Of a stretch of 64,000 nucleotides of DNA, positions 44,907 through 54,419 are shown piece after piece. How positions within the stretch are numbered: position 1 is the first letter of the stretch; every line of letters starts with the position of its first letter. The notes under the pieces were generated by a model that was not told the DNA's origin, ran no database searches, and worked only from the letters and a program-made list of their open reading frames with translations. The stretch is taken from NCBI GenBank assembly GCA_937943625.1, contig CALEAD010000010.1:16217-80216 (forward strand). Reading direction: 5' to 3'. The stretch is from an uncultured Anaerolineae bacterium. Lineage in GTDB: Bacteria > Chloroflexota > Anaerolineae > Promineifilales > Promineifilaceae. Position numbers and translations under genes: made by a program.

Positions 44907-47900
44907 ATGCGCCCCCCTGCGCCGCGCTTCCCTGCACCATTTTCATTGCCCCAGCCCGGGCAAATACACCGCCTGGGCGCGGGCGTGCTGCTTTTCTTAC
45001 TGGCACTGCCGGCGCTATTTCCCCTCTTCAGCCGTCAGCTTAGCGACGGCTATGACAACGTATTTCACCTGTGGCGCGCCGTCCAAATAGAGGCGCTGCT
45101 GCGCGAAGGGGCGTTGTACAGCCGCTGGGCGCCACACATGGCGCAAGGATTTGGCTATCCCCTCTTTCAGTTTCAGGCGCCGCTTTCCGCCTACGCCGCC
45201 GCGGTGCTGCACCTGCTGGGGCTGGATTGGCCGCTGGCGCTAAACGCCACCTTTGCCCTGACGCTGCTGCTTTCAGCAGGCAGCATGGCGCTGCTGGGGC
45301 GGGCGCTATGGGGCGAAATGGGTGGGTGGCTAACGGCCGTAGCCTATCTCTACGCACCTTACCATGCCTACGTCGTTTTCTATCGCGGTAGCCTTTCCGA
45401 AAGCACAGCCTGGGTTTTTGCGCCGTTGGTCTTGTGGGGTATGTGGGTGTGGGTACATCAGGGAGAGCGCATGGGGTTGGCAACGGCCGTTTTCGCCCAG
45501 ATTGCCCTCATGCTCAGCCACGAACCCACCGCCTACGCCTTGTATCCCCTGTTTTTGCTCTGGCCGCTGGCCGCCGCGCCAACGGCCATGTGGCGACAGC
45601 GCCTTCTTCATTACCTGCCCTTGCTGCTAGGGCTGACTGGCAGCGCCTTCTTCTGGCTGCCAGCGCTGCTCGAGCGCCGCTTCGTACAGTTCCAGCGCAT
45701 TGCCAGCGACTGGCCCTTCCGCTACTTCGACAACTTCCTGCCCCTGGGCGAACTGCTGGCACTGCCCCGTCGCGCCGACCCCCTCTGGTTCAACGATTGG
45801 CCGCCGCGCGCCCTGGGCGGGCTGCTGCTGGCGCTGGCGGCAGTAGGGCTGCTGCTGGCCTGGCAGCGCCGGCGATCCTTGCGTCCCCTGCTGCTCCTGT
45901 TGGCGCTGGCGTTGGGCGGCTACAGCTTCATGACCCTGCCCGCCAGCGAAGTGCTCTGGCGAGCGCTACCGCCGCTACAAGCCTTCACCCCCTGGCGCTT
46001 TGTCACCCAGGCCAGCCTGTGCGCGGCGCTGCTTGTGGGCGGGCTGGCGCTGAATTCCGCGCGCGGCTGGCGGCAGGCCGTCAGCTATGGCACACTGGCG
46101 CTGCTGCTGCTGGCGCACCTGGGCTGGTTTGTGCCGCGCCACACTCCGGCTCCGGCAGATACCAGTCTGGCGGGCATGATCGCCTGGGAAGCGGCCAGCG
46201 GCACACTGGGCACAACCGCCAAAAATGAGCTGCTGCCTATCTGGGTCCAAAATGTCACGTCGCCGCCAACGGCCGTTGCCCCCTGGCAGGCGCGTCTTGA
46301 CCCTGCTACCCTGCCCGATGGCGCCGTGCTGCACCGCGCCACCTATGCGCCACTGCACGCCACCATTGAGCTGGAAACGGCCGTACCCTTCACCGCTACC
46401 TACCAAGCCCTCTACTTCCCCGGCTGGCAGGCCACGCTCAACGGCACGGCCGTTGCCATTGCCCCTACGCCGCAAAGCGGCCTGATAACCATCCCTATCC
46501 CTGCCGGACGGCACACCCTGGCCGTGCGCTTTGGCGAAACGCCACTGCGCCAGGCGGCTAATGGGCTGTCCCTGCTGGCGTTGCTGGCGCTGGCTGGGGT
46601 GTTGTGGTGGGGCAAACGGCCGTTTGTGACACCAAATACCGACTATGCGCAAAATAAAGCGACCGTGTCGTTGCCCACGCTTCTAGGCGTAGCGACGCTG
46701 CTGCTGCTGGCGCGCCTGCTGCTGGAACTGCCCGCCCTCCCTCTGCGCCACAGCCGCCTACAGGCTGATGGGCAGCTCACTGGCCTGGCTGAGACGCAGC
46801 GCCACTTGTTTGGCGGGCAGGTCGCCTTACTCGGTTGGGACCCTATCGCCATGCGGCTGCGCGCCGATGAGCCGCTGCGCCTGAAGCTGTACTGGCGCGC
46901 CCTGCAGCCGCTAGCAACCGATTATCGCGTAGGCGTGGTGCTGGTAGACGCACAGGGGCGGCGCTGGTCAGAAGCGGGGCTGCGCGACGAGCGCTGGCAT
47001 CGCAATCCGCCCCCCACCCCTCTGTGGCCCACAGAGCAATACGTGACGACGGCCTATCTGGCAGATTTGCTGCCGGGCACACCGCCAGGCACATACCAGA
47101 TTCAGCTGAGCCTGTTTACGCGGGAAACGCTGGAACCGCTAACGGTAGCAACGGCCGTTGACCGGCCCATTGGTCCTTACCTCACCCTGGGCAGTGTGCA
47201 GGTGCTGCCGCCGCGCCGTCCGCCCACCGATTTGCGCCCGCAGTTTCCGCTGACGTTTACGGCAGGCGCGCTGCGCCTGTGGGGGGCGCAGGTAGACCGT
47301 GCCCAGGCTGCGCCAGGCGACCCGGCCCTGGTGACGCTGTTTTGGTCTGCCGCACCGCAGCAGGAAACGGCCGTTGCTCTGCGCCTGCTCGATGAACAAG
47401 AAATGGTAGTACACGAGTGGGCGCTGACGCTGCCGGCGCTGCCAGACGGCGTTTGGCGCAAACAGGTGCTGCTAAAATTGCCGCTGGCGCTGGCAAACGG
47501 CCGTTACACCTGGCAGCTTGGCGCAGCAAACGGCTCGGCCGTCACCTGGGGTAGCCTGGAAATCAATGCCCCCGCGCGCCAGATGAGCGCCCCGCCAATG
47601 GCGCAGCACGTGGGGCAAGCACTGGGGCAGGACGGCGCAGCACTGGCGACACTGGTAGGCTACACGGCTGCACCCGAAGCGCCACAGCCTGGGGAAACCC
47701 TCACACTCACGCTGGTCTGGCGCGCTGAGCAGGAGATGGCAGAAAGTTACCACGTTTTTGTCCATCTGCTAACCGCAGACGGCACATTGGTAGCCCAGGC
47801 AGATGGGCAGCCGGCAGGGTGGAGCCGGCCCACAACGGGCTGGCTGCCCGGAGAATATCTGCGCGACGTGCACGCGCTGCATCTGCCGGCTGACTTGCTG

Positions 47901-48011
47901 CCGGGGGAGTACACGCTACTGGTGGGGCTGTATGTGCCGGGAAACGGCCGTCTGACCACCGCCGATGGGCGCGATGCGCTGGCGCTAACGCCAATAAAAT
48001 TGGCTGAGTAA
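44907..48011 (+). CDS. Large polytopic membrane protein (6-PTP-synthase-related/GT-C-like) with extracytoplasmic beta domains
   Basis: The ATG at 44907 lies four bases after the CooC-like stop; the listed ORF starts earlier inside that gene. The product has 1034 residues. Residues 15-500 hold about ten membrane helices and the conserved DGYDNVFHLWRAVQIEALL and SRWAPHMAQGFGYPLFQF, typical of the membrane family annotated as 6-pyruvoyl-tetrahydropterin-synthase-related, which resembles GT-C glycosyltransferases (acidic residues in the first loop). A YFPGWQA...NG beta domain near 490-560 matches that of YfhO-type proteins. Another membrane pair and two beta-sandwich regions follow (LPGTPPGTYQIQL; LPADLLPGEYTLLVGLY). 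Probably acts in envelope glycan assembly (inference). Confidence 0.8.
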   Translation: MRPPAPRFPAPFSLPQPGQIHRLGAGVLLFLLALPALFPLFSRQLSDGYDNVFHLWRAVQIEALLREGALYSRWAPHMAQGFGYPLFQFQAPLSAYAAAVLHLLGLDWPLALNATFALTLLLSAGSMALLGRALWGEMGGWLTAVAYLYAPYHAYVVFYRGSLSESTAWVFAPLVLWGMWVWVHQGERMGLATAVFAQIALMLSHEPTAYALYPLFLLWPLAAAPTAMWRQRLLHYLPLLLGLTGSAFFWLPALLERRFVQFQRIASDWPFRYFDNFLPLGELLALPRRADPLWFNDWPPRALGGLLLALAAVGLLLAWQRRRSLRPLLLLLALALGGYSFMTLPASEVLWRALPPLQAFTPWRFVTQASLCAALLVGGLALNSARGWRQAVSYGTLALLLLAHLGWFVPRHTPAPADTSLAGMIAWEAASGTLGTTAKNELLPIWVQNVTSPPTAVAPWQARLDPATLPDGAVLHRATYAPLHATIELETAVPFTATYQALYFPGWQATLNGTAVAIAPTPQSGLITIPIPAGRHTLAVRFGETPLRQAANGLSLLALLALAGVLWWGKRPFVTPNTDYAQNKATVSLPTLLGVATLLLLARLLLELPALPLRHSRLQADGQLTGLAETQRHLFGGQVALLGWDPIAMRLRADEPLRLKLYWRALQPLATDYRVGVVLVDAQGRRWSEAGLRDERWHRNPPPTPLWPTEQYVTTAYLADLLPGTPPGTYQIQLSLFTRETLEPLTVATAVDRPIGPYLTLGSVQVLPPRRPPTDLRPQFPLTFTAGALRLWGAQVDRAQAAPGDPALVTLFWSAAPQQETAVALRLLDEQEMVVHEWALTLPALPDGVWRKQVLLKLPLALANGRYTWQLGAANGSAVTWGSLEINAPARQMSAPPMAQHVGQALGQDGAALATLVGYTAAPEAPQPGETLTLTLVWRAEQEMAESYHVFVHLLTADGTLVAQADGQPAGWSRPTTGWLPGEYLRDVHALHLPADLLPGEYTLLVGLYVPGNGRLTTADGRDALALTPIKLAE

Positions 48012-48045
48012 CCACCCAGGTAACAAAATCAGGGGATAAACAAAA

Positions 48046-48192
48046 AGGCGTGGTTCACACTTTCTAGACTTTCTAGAAACGGCGCTTTACCATTTCCTGC
48101 CCGCAAGCAGTTGACGGCAGATCGCCCATCACTGGCAAAATCGCGGTCAGTAACCGGCGGTCAAATTTGTAAAGATCATCGGCAGCATGCCC
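48046..48192. mobile_element. MITE-like element C (147 bp)
   Basis: Left end AGGCGTGGTTCA, right end GCAGCATGCCC, so the terminal repeats have diverged. Internal words match elements A and B: TTTCTAGAAACGGCGCTTTACC, GCGGTCAAATTTGTAAAG. No target duplication is clear. Confidence 0.65.
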
Positions 48193-48239
48193 ATTTGTGC
48201 CAGAAGTGGACCGCTCAGCAACCAACAACGCGCGTATTA

Positions 48240-48872
48240 CTATGACGACCCCAGTAACAATTCTCGCAGCCGCGAGACTACCAGGGCCATAGCCACTTCA
48301 TTCTCTCCTCCGTGCGGAATAATGATGTCGGCAAACTGCTTGCTTGGCTCGACAAACTTCATGTGCATGGGGCGCACTGTCGTCAGGTATTGCTCAATCA
48401 CGGAATCAAGCGAACGGCCGCGTTCTTCCATATCCCGCTTCAAGCGGCGAATGAAGCGCACGTCGTCGGCTGTGTCCACAAAAATTTTAATATCCATCAG
48501 CTCGCGTAGCTTCCGTTTGGTGAAGATGAGAATGCCATCTACCAGGATAATGGGGCTGGGTTCTACCAAAACGGTATCGGCCGTGCGGCGGTGCAGCGTA
48601 AAGTCGTAGACGGGCACTTCTACTGGTTTACCCGCCAGCAGCATCTTGATGTGATGGATCAGCAGCTTGTTTTCCAGTGAGCGGGGATGATCATAGTTTT
48701 GCTGCTTGCGCTCTTCCAGCGTCAGGTGGGGATTGTCGCGGTAATAGGCATCGTGGGGTAAGTAGGCTACGGTGGATGCGCCGACAGCCCGCAGCACGTT
48801 ACGCGCCACGGTTGTTTTGCCTGAAGCCGTCCCCCCGGCAACGCCAAACACAATCGGTCGCTGTTTTTTCAT
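48240..48872 (-). CDS. udk: Uridine kinase
   Basis: Phosphorylates uridine and cytidine to their monophosphates in pyrimidine salvage. The 210 residues carry P-loop GVAGGTASGKTTVA, LPHDAYYRD, NYDHPRSLENKLL with VPVYDFTLHRRT, and LVDGILIFTKRKLRELMD, all family signatures. Length is normal. It is leftward and not adjacent to other genes of the pathway; a tRNA gene on the same strand lies about 100 bases upstream. Confidence 0.95.
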   Translation of the reverse strand: MKKQRPIVFGVAGGTASGKTTVARNVLRAVGASTVAYLPHDAYYRDNPHLTLEERKQQNYDHPRSLENKLLIHHIKMLLAGKPVEVPVYDFTLHRRTADTVLVEPSPIILVDGILIFTKRKLRELMDIKIFVDTADDVRFIRRLKRDMEERGRSLDSVIEQYLTTVRPMHMKFVEPSKQFADIIIPHGGENEVAMALVVSRLRELLLGSS

Positions 48873-48972
48873 AAACGCCCTTGTCTGGGTTGTGTTGTCT
48901 CCTGCGCGGCTAAATGAGGCGTGCAGCAGACAAAAAAATACCCCGGTACTCTTACCAGGGCGGTATTTAGAA

Positions 48973-49045
48973 AGCCACCCAAGGGACTTGAACCCTTAAC
49001 CTACGCTTTACGAAAGCGCCGCTCTGCCGATTGAGCTAGGGTGGC
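48973..49045 (-). tRNA. tRNA-Thr (anticodon CGU)
   Basis: The minus strand folds as a complete cloverleaf: acceptor GCCACCC/GGGTGGC, D arm GCTC...GAGC, anticodon stem GCGCT/AGCGT with loop TTCGTAA (anticodon CGT in DNA), and T arm AAGGG-TTCAAGT-CCCTT, ending in discriminator T without encoded CCA. It reads ACG threonine codons. Confidence 0.95.
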
Positions 49046-49113
49046 GAAGTAGGAGGATTATAGCAATGCGTGGGTTAGTTGACAAACAGCCGTTGCTGCT
49101 TAGCGCACCTGCC

Positions 49114-49944
49114 TCACCCGCTGCCGGTGGCGATGGGCAAGCCAGGTGTGCGGCTCCACTCGCTCCAGGAACCAACGTAAAGACGGCCGTTGCCCAGGCC
49201 TGCGTGCGCCATAGCCAGCAAATTGACACAGGCCGACACACCGGAGCCACAATAGAAGGTAGCTTCTGTGGGACGGTCGCCTAAAACGACCGTTAGCTGC
49301 GCACGCAACTGTTGCGGAGGCAGGAAACGGCCGTTTTCCTGCCAGTTTCGCGCAAAGGGATAATTGATCGCCCCCGGAATGTGCCCCGCCTGCGCGTCAA
49401 TTGGCTCTAATTCCCCACGATACCGCGCTTCGTCGCGCGAATCAAGCAAAAGCGGCACATCAGGCACCTCGGCCAGCGTCACCAGCCATTCGCGGCGCGG
49501 CGCGCCCACAAACCGGCGGGGCGCATTCTGCTGCTCACCGGCCACAACCGGCAACCCTGCTTCCGTCCAGGCTGCCCATCCCCCATCCAGCAGCGCCACC
49601 GCGTCATGCCCCATATAGCGCAGCATCCACCAGAGGCGGCTGGCAATCATGCCACCCCCGTCATCATACACCACCACCTGGGTGCTGGCGTTTATGCCCA
49701 TGCAGCCAAAGCGTTCGCAAAGGCTTTCTGGCGTCGGCAGCGGGTGACGGCCGTTATCTGTTACCGGCGGGCCGCTCAAATCTTCATCCAGGTGGGCATA
49801 AATGGCCCCAGGCACGTGCCCAGCCAGATAGGCGCGCCGGCCAGCGGCCGTATCTGCCAGGCTGAAGCGGCAATCTACAATCACCCAACCGGCGTCTGAC
49901 AGATGGGCGTGCAGGGTCAGGGGGTCAATCAGAGTTGTATACAT
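49114..49944 (-). CDS. Sulfurtransferase (thiosulfate / 3-mercaptopyruvate type), two rhodanese domains
   Basis: Transfers sulfur to cyanide or a thiol acceptor through a cysteine persulfide. Start is the Met at 49944 (MYTTLIDPLTLHAHL); the ORF extends upstream only by overlapping the next gene. There are two rhodanese domains: residues 1-140 (VIVDCRFSL, HVPGAIYAHLDEDLSG, VVVYDDGGGMIASRLWWML, inactive) and 150-276 with the catalytic loop FYCGSGVSACVNL. The loop CGSGVSA is close to that of mercaptopyruvate/thiosulfate enzymes. It lacks an obvious ribosome site; its start is 31 bases after the stop of the upstream leftward gene. Confidence 0.92.
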   Translation of the reverse strand: MYTTLIDPLTLHAHLSDAGWVIVDCRFSLADTAAGRRAYLAGHVPGAIYAHLDEDLSGPPVTDNGRHPLPTPESLCERFGCMGINASTQVVVYDDGGGMIASRLWWMLRYMGHDAVALLDGGWAAWTEAGLPVVAGEQQNAPRRFVGAPRREWLVTLAEVPDVPLLLDSRDEARYRGELEPIDAQAGHIPGAINYPFARNWQENGRFLPPQQLRAQLTVVLGDRPTEATFYCGSGVSACVNLLAMAHAGLGNGRLYVGSWSEWSRTPGLPIATGSG

Positions 49945-49975
49945 AGGAGACAGGGGTGCCGAGCGTGGAACGATG

Positions 49976-52246
49976 TTATGAGCCTGGCGTGGCGGTGGGG
50001 AAGATGGGCGGGGGCGCAATTGTGGGCGGCGGCGGCACCGTCGGCCAGATTGGCGTGGGGGTTGGCGTGGGCAGCGGGGTAGGCGTTTGCGTGGGCGTCG
50101 GTGTGGGGGTGAAGAAAGGTGTGGGCGTCGGCACGGCCGAGTCCCAGGCAAAGAGAATGGGCTGTGCGCTGCTCTCCGCCACCACTTGCTGCCCGCGCTC
50201 CAGCCGCACCTGCCACGAGTATGCGCCCGGCTCCAGCCAGCCCAACTGCGCATATGCGGCCACCGGCAATTCATACAGCGTGCCCAGGGTTGGCGTATTT
50301 ACTGCGCCTAACGGCAGCGCCTGTCGCCCTTGCCACAAATAAACGACAAAGGCTTCTCCCTCTTGCAAGGGCAGGGGCCAGTTCCAGCGGTATGCAACTT
50401 CCGCAGTAAAGAAGGCTTCGCTTTCGGCCGTTGGCTGGCTCAGGCGCAACAGGGGCAATGCGCGCGGACCGTAGAGATTGCCAAATTCGGCCGTCCAGTA
50501 CCAGACGTTTGGCGCGCCAAAGTTGAGCGTGTATCCCACCCCTACGTCGGTAGCAAAGCGGTTGAGAATAATGCGACGATGCGAGGGGCTGTTCACCCAA
50601 AAAGCCACTGCTTCATAGGGGTGCTCAAAGCCCCAGGCTGTCGCCTCACCAGCATAAGCTCCGATATACCCGTAGGTCATTAACCGCTCTGCCGGGTAAG
50701 AGCCGTCGGCGCCAATGTGGCCAGTGTAGCTAAAGCGCGCCATGTCGTTGGCGTGCTGCTGCGCCGCCAGGTTCAGGGCATAGCTCTGGGTAAGCGGTGG
50801 CAGTTCAAAACGTGCGCGCGCCTCATTGATGTAGAAAAGCAGTTGTTCTGCCGGGGAGAGGGTCTCTGGCAAGGGCAGCGGCTGCAGCACGAATGGCTCG
50901 CCCAGTTCCACTGGTTCCAGGTCAAGTGCGTAGAGATCGCCTTCTAGTAGCCAGGCGTCCCCTGCGTTTGACTGCACAATCAGCGGGAGGTAAACGGCCG
51001 AATTTGTCAACGCGCCCGGCTCAACGTAAATCCAGCGGCCAACGGCCGTCTCGCCAAATTCATTGCTGGCTGTAAGCAAAATGTAGTGGTTCCCTCCCTG
51101 GCGATAGGCGTGTGTCACGTTACTGCCCTGGTAATAACGGCCGTCGCCCATGTCCCACACATATTGCTGCACCGTCTCATCGCCAAACGCCTGCGCCACA
51201 AAAGGCTGCCCGGCAGGCACACTTTGCGGCACAACCAGGTCCGCAACGGGGGGATTACCCACCTGCACCACGCCATAAGCCTCAGAACGGCCGTAATCAT
51301 TACTAATGGTCAGTTGTACCAGGTAATGCCCCGGCGCACTATAGCTGTGCGTGGGGTTTGCCACTGTGGCCACCTGGCCATCGCCAAACTGCCATTGGTA
51401 GGCCAGCGGCGGCTGCCCGCCGCTCTCGTTAACAAATGTGACCGGCTGGCCAACCGCCACCTGCCAATCAGCAGCACTGAAGCGCGCGGCCGGATGCGGC
51501 ACCACCGTAATCAAGTGCGTGCGTGCTACCTGTTGCAGCGGGTTTGCCACCTCCAGCGTCACCTGATAGACGCCAGCCGCGGCGTAGAGCACCGTTGGAT
51601 CATTAACAGTCAGACGACGGCCGTCGCCCAAACTCCAGCTTTGCACAAATGGCCCAGAGCCGCCCAGCACCGGCTGTAAGGAAATCGGCTGACCGAGTGA
51701 GACCTGTGTCAGCGGCGTCACCAGGTTGATGTGCGGCGGCAACCCTACCCAGGCAGTCAGCGCCAGCCGCTGCGCACCCCCCTGTGCCGCCGTCGCCAGC
51801 GCCGCATTGGGCCATAGCTGGGCTACAATTTGCTGTTCTGGGAAAAGCAGGTCGGCCGTTTCGGCGCGCAGTGGCAGCAGCAGCTCTTGCACGCCGCTGC
51901 CCAACGGCGCAACCGGCTGCCAGGTAAACAAGCCCGTCTGCACATTTTGGGTCACGCCGGGCAGCAACGTGTTAAACTGCAAGCGCAGCGTAGGCGGCAG
52001 TTGCAGCATCACCAACGGTGTAGCATTCTCGCTTTGGCGGTTAAGCAAACGCACAGAGAGGGTTGTCGTATCACCAGGAGTCAGCACAGGGGGTTGCAGC
52101 GTCAGCTCCAGCAGAAATGGCCCATCCAGGCGAGCGTAGCCGCTGTAAGCTGGCAGATTGGTGGCGGCCGTTTCCCAGCGCCACATGCCTACAGCGCTCA
52201 AAGCCAATATCACGCCTGCTAAAAGCCACCATCGTCCTTTGCACAC
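49976..52246 (-). CDS. Exported protein with PKD domains and an SCP/CAP domain
   Basis: The 756 residues begin with a signal/anchor helix (WWLLAGVILALSAVGMW). Residues 45-175 form a beta-sandwich; three PKD-type domains follow (ISLGDGRR..., YQWQFGDGQVATV, YVWDMGDGRYYQG). Residues 455-600 are an SCP/CAP domain: LLFYINEARARFELPPL, LNLAAQQHANDMA, SYTGHIGADG, WVNSPSHRRIILN, with the two His and Glu residues that line the usual CAP cavity. The C-terminal tail is Thr/Pro-rich (TPTPTPTQTPTPLPTPTPTP) and has no anchor. The CAP role in bacteria is not settled; a surface or wall-associated function is likely. Confidence 0.85.
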   Translation of the reverse strand: MCKGRWWLLAGVILALSAVGMWRWETAATNLPAYSGYARLDGPFLLELTLQPPVLTPGDTTTLSVRLLNRQSENATPLVMLQLPPTLRLQFNTLLPGVTQNVQTGLFTWQPVAPLGSGVQELLLPLRAETADLLFPEQQIVAQLWPNAALATAAQGGAQRLALTAWVGLPPHINLVTPLTQVSLGQPISLQPVLGGSGPFVQSWSLGDGRRLTVNDPTVLYAAAGVYQVTLEVANPLQQVARTHLITVVPHPAARFSAADWQVAVGQPVTFVNESGGQPPLAYQWQFGDGQVATVANPTHSYSAPGHYLVQLTISNDYGRSEAYGVVQVGNPPVADLVVPQSVPAGQPFVAQAFGDETVQQYVWDMGDGRYYQGSNVTHAYRQGGNHYILLTASNEFGETAVGRWIYVEPGALTNSAVYLPLIVQSNAGDAWLLEGDLYALDLEPVELGEPFVLQPLPLPETLSPAEQLLFYINEARARFELPPLTQSYALNLAAQQHANDMARFSYTGHIGADGSYPAERLMTYGYIGAYAGEATAWGFEHPYEAVAFWVNSPSHRRIILNRFATDVGVGYTLNFGAPNVWYWTAEFGNLYGPRALPLLRLSQPTAESEAFFTAEVAYRWNWPLPLQEGEAFVVYLWQGRQALPLGAVNTPTLGTLYELPVAAYAQLGWLEPGAYSWQVRLERGQQVVAESSAQPILFAWDSAVPTPTPFFTPTPTPTQTPTPLPTPTPTPIWPTVPPPPTIAPPPIFPTATPGS

Positions 52247-52397
52247 ACCGGCAGTGTATCAAAGTTAGCAAGCGTTAACAAGCCATTTTGCCCGCCCGTT
52301 GTTATAATGGTACGGTTTGTAAGAACTGACACATCTTGGAAAGCCGGGAAAAGCGGCAACTTCCTAACCAATCAGCTCTGGGAAATTGGGTATTTGC

Positions 52398-54218
52398 ATG
52401 AGTGCAACACGCGAGAAAAAAAACGGCCGTTTCCGATTCCCCCTCTTCCGCCGCCAGGAAAAATGGGTGGAAATCACCGGCTACCGCGTTGGTGGCCTTC
52501 AGCTCGACGAACCCATCTTCATTCACGCAGATGCGCTGGTCGTTGGCCATATCATCGCCCCAAAAATCCAGGTAGCCGGGCTGGTTAATGGCTCCACGGC
52601 CGCTTTGGAAACACACATTTTACCCGGCGGGCAAATTTGGGGAGACGTGTACACAGAGCAGCTACACCTGGAACCGGGTGGCAAACTGCAAGGGTGGACG
52701 CGCGCCCTCAACGACGAAACATATCAACAGATACGCAACACTGGCAGCGTGCCCGAAATAGATGTCAGTCAACCTCCTGATTCGCTGCCAGGTGAAACCC
52801 CAGAACAGCTGGCGCCCCTATATACAGCAGCGCAGATTGGCCTACTACGCAGCCTACAAGCAGAAGCGGCCACAGCACTGGCTGCACGGGCAGAGCTAGA
52901 GCAAAGCTTTAACCAGCGACTACAAGAAGTGGCTGGGGAAACGGCCGCCAAAGTCACTTACCTGGCTGAACGGATGGAACAGCTACAAAACGAGCTACAA
53001 CATGCGGAGCGTGTAGTAAACACCTACCAGGACACCGTGAGTGCCCGTGAAGCTCAACTGGAACGACAAAGCAACGAGTTAGCAATTGCCCGTGAACTAC
53101 TAGAAGAGCGCAGTATCGCGTTAGAAGAGCTCAAATTGGAAAGCGCCAATCAAGCTGTGGCCATTTCTGAGCTAAAGGTAAAGAAACTGGCGCTGGAAGA
53201 GCGCCTGCGCGCGGCGCAAAATCAGGTCGAGGAGCTGACACAACGGGTCAATGGGTTGGAAATTGCCCTACAAACCAGCGTGACACACGCCGCAGAACAA
53301 GAAGACGCGCTAATACGCTGGCAAGAGTTGGCCAGCGCCACGGAAAAACGCGCAAATGCGCTGGATGGTGAGCTGAAACTGGCACAGGCACAACTGGCAG
53401 AAAACGGCCGTCTCATCGAAACACTGCAAGAACAGCGCCGCCAGGCAGAAAAAGCATGGGAGGAGGCGCTCGAAGAGCTAGACGCGCTGCGCCAACGCGA
53501 TACAGCCTTGCTGCCCAGTGAGGCCGAAAGATTAATGACCAGGATCAACGAGCTGGAGGCACAAGTAAACCATATTCCTACCCTCGAGGCAGAAATAGCG
53601 GCGCTACAAGCAGAGGTGCAAGAGCTAGAAAACACAATACGAGAGCTAGAAGACACAGCACAGGAACAAGAAGACTATCTGCTCTGGTACAAAGCAAACC
53701 TGACCACCAGCCTGCATGACCTGGACAAGCTACGCCAGTTAAACGAAGAACAGGCGCAGCAATTAACAGCCATGCAAACAGAGCTGGCAAACCTGAAAAA
53801 CAACCTGGTGGCACAACAAAAAGAAAGCAAACGCTGGCAGCAGCGTGCCGTGCAGGCACGTGACCTGCTGCAAAAACGAGGTGAGATGCTCGCGCGCTTG
53901 CAGCAAAAACAGCAGCAAATGGAAGAAATAGCGCGTCGCGCTGAGAACCAGTTAAACGGGTACGAACAGGAGCTGGCGCATTATTTGAAGGAAATTCAAC
54001 GCCAGGGGCGGCAACTGGCCGAGGCGCGTAGCCTGCTTAGTGAGCGCGATCTGGCTCTGAAGCAGGCAGAAGCCAGAATAGCCAACCAGGCAGAAACCCT
54101 GTCTGAGTTCAAGCAACTGGCCGGCAAGCGTATCCAGAGCCTGCAAGCAGAGCTAACCCATACCAAACAGCAACTTCAGAACGCTATGTCTGTCCTTGAG
54201 CGCCGCAAACAAAAGTAA
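52398..54218 (+). CDS. Bactofilin-domain protein with a very long coiled coil
   Basis: The start at ATG 52398 (MSATREKKNGRF) is preferred over the listed TTG. Residues about 25-105 are a bactofilin-like right-handed beta-helix: IFIHADALVVGHIIAPKI, QVAGLVNGSTAALETH, PGGQIWGDVYTEQLHL. Bactofilins are polymer-forming scaffold proteins that organise cell shape and wall synthesis. Residues 145-606 are almost uninterrupted heptads rich in Glu, Gln, Leu and Ala (QLQNELQHAERVVNTYQ, LEERLRAAQNQVEELTQ). No membrane segment. Ordinary bactofilins are 100-200 residues, so this is an unusual fusion that may form a filament or spacer. It starts about 150 bases from the divergent PKD/SCP gene. Confidence 0.8.
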   Translation: MSATREKKNGRFRFPLFRRQEKWVEITGYRVGGLQLDEPIFIHADALVVGHIIAPKIQVAGLVNGSTAALETHILPGGQIWGDVYTEQLHLEPGGKLQGWTRALNDETYQQIRNTGSVPEIDVSQPPDSLPGETPEQLAPLYTAAQIGLLRSLQAEAATALAARAELEQSFNQRLQEVAGETAAKVTYLAERMEQLQNELQHAERVVNTYQDTVSAREAQLERQSNELAIARELLEERSIALEELKLESANQAVAISELKVKKLALEERLRAAQNQVEELTQRVNGLEIALQTSVTHAAEQEDALIRWQELASATEKRANALDGELKLAQAQLAENGRLIETLQEQRRQAEKAWEEALEELDALRQRDTALLPSEAERLMTRINELEAQVNHIPTLEAEIAALQAEVQELENTIRELEDTAQEQEDYLLWYKANLTTSLHDLDKLRQLNEEQAQQLTAMQTELANLKNNLVAQQKESKRWQQRAVQARDLLQKRGEMLARLQQKQQQMEEIARRAENQLNGYEQELAHYLKEIQRQGRQLAEARSLLSERDLALKQAEARIANQAETLSEFKQLAGKRIQSLQAELTHTKQQLQNAMSVLERRKQK

Positions 54219-54419
54219 AAATGGTGCGCAGGCATCCCTGCCGGCCGCGCCCGGACAAGCTGTCCGTGCCCCATTTTCAGGACAGAGTTCATGAGTGGGG
54301 CACACCACCACGAATGAAAATGTAGCACAGGTTAGCAAACCTGCGCATACTAACCAGGTTTGGCAACCTGGTCTACACTTACAGGCGGCGGTCGGCATTC
54401 ATTTTCAAGGGAGAAGCAC
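54219..54419 (+). promoter_or_regulatory. Spacer before mtnP with stem-loops and the leader module
   Basis: Contains ACCAGGTT-TGGC-AACCTGGT (perfect 8-base stem, about 54353-54372) and a nearby ACAGGTTAGCAAACCTG. A TTTGGCAACCTGG(T/G)CTAC(A/G)C word also occurs at 16450-16470, likewise ahead of a gene. It ends with GGCGGTCGGCATTCATTTTCAAGGGAG, the leader module seen before accC and the CooC-like gene. Confidence 0.5.

Noticed and set aside
49945-50274. N-terminal extension of the sulfurtransferase ORF
   Set aside because: It overlaps the Pro/Thr tail of the PKD/SCP gene in another frame; the first rhodanese domain starts at the Met at 49944.
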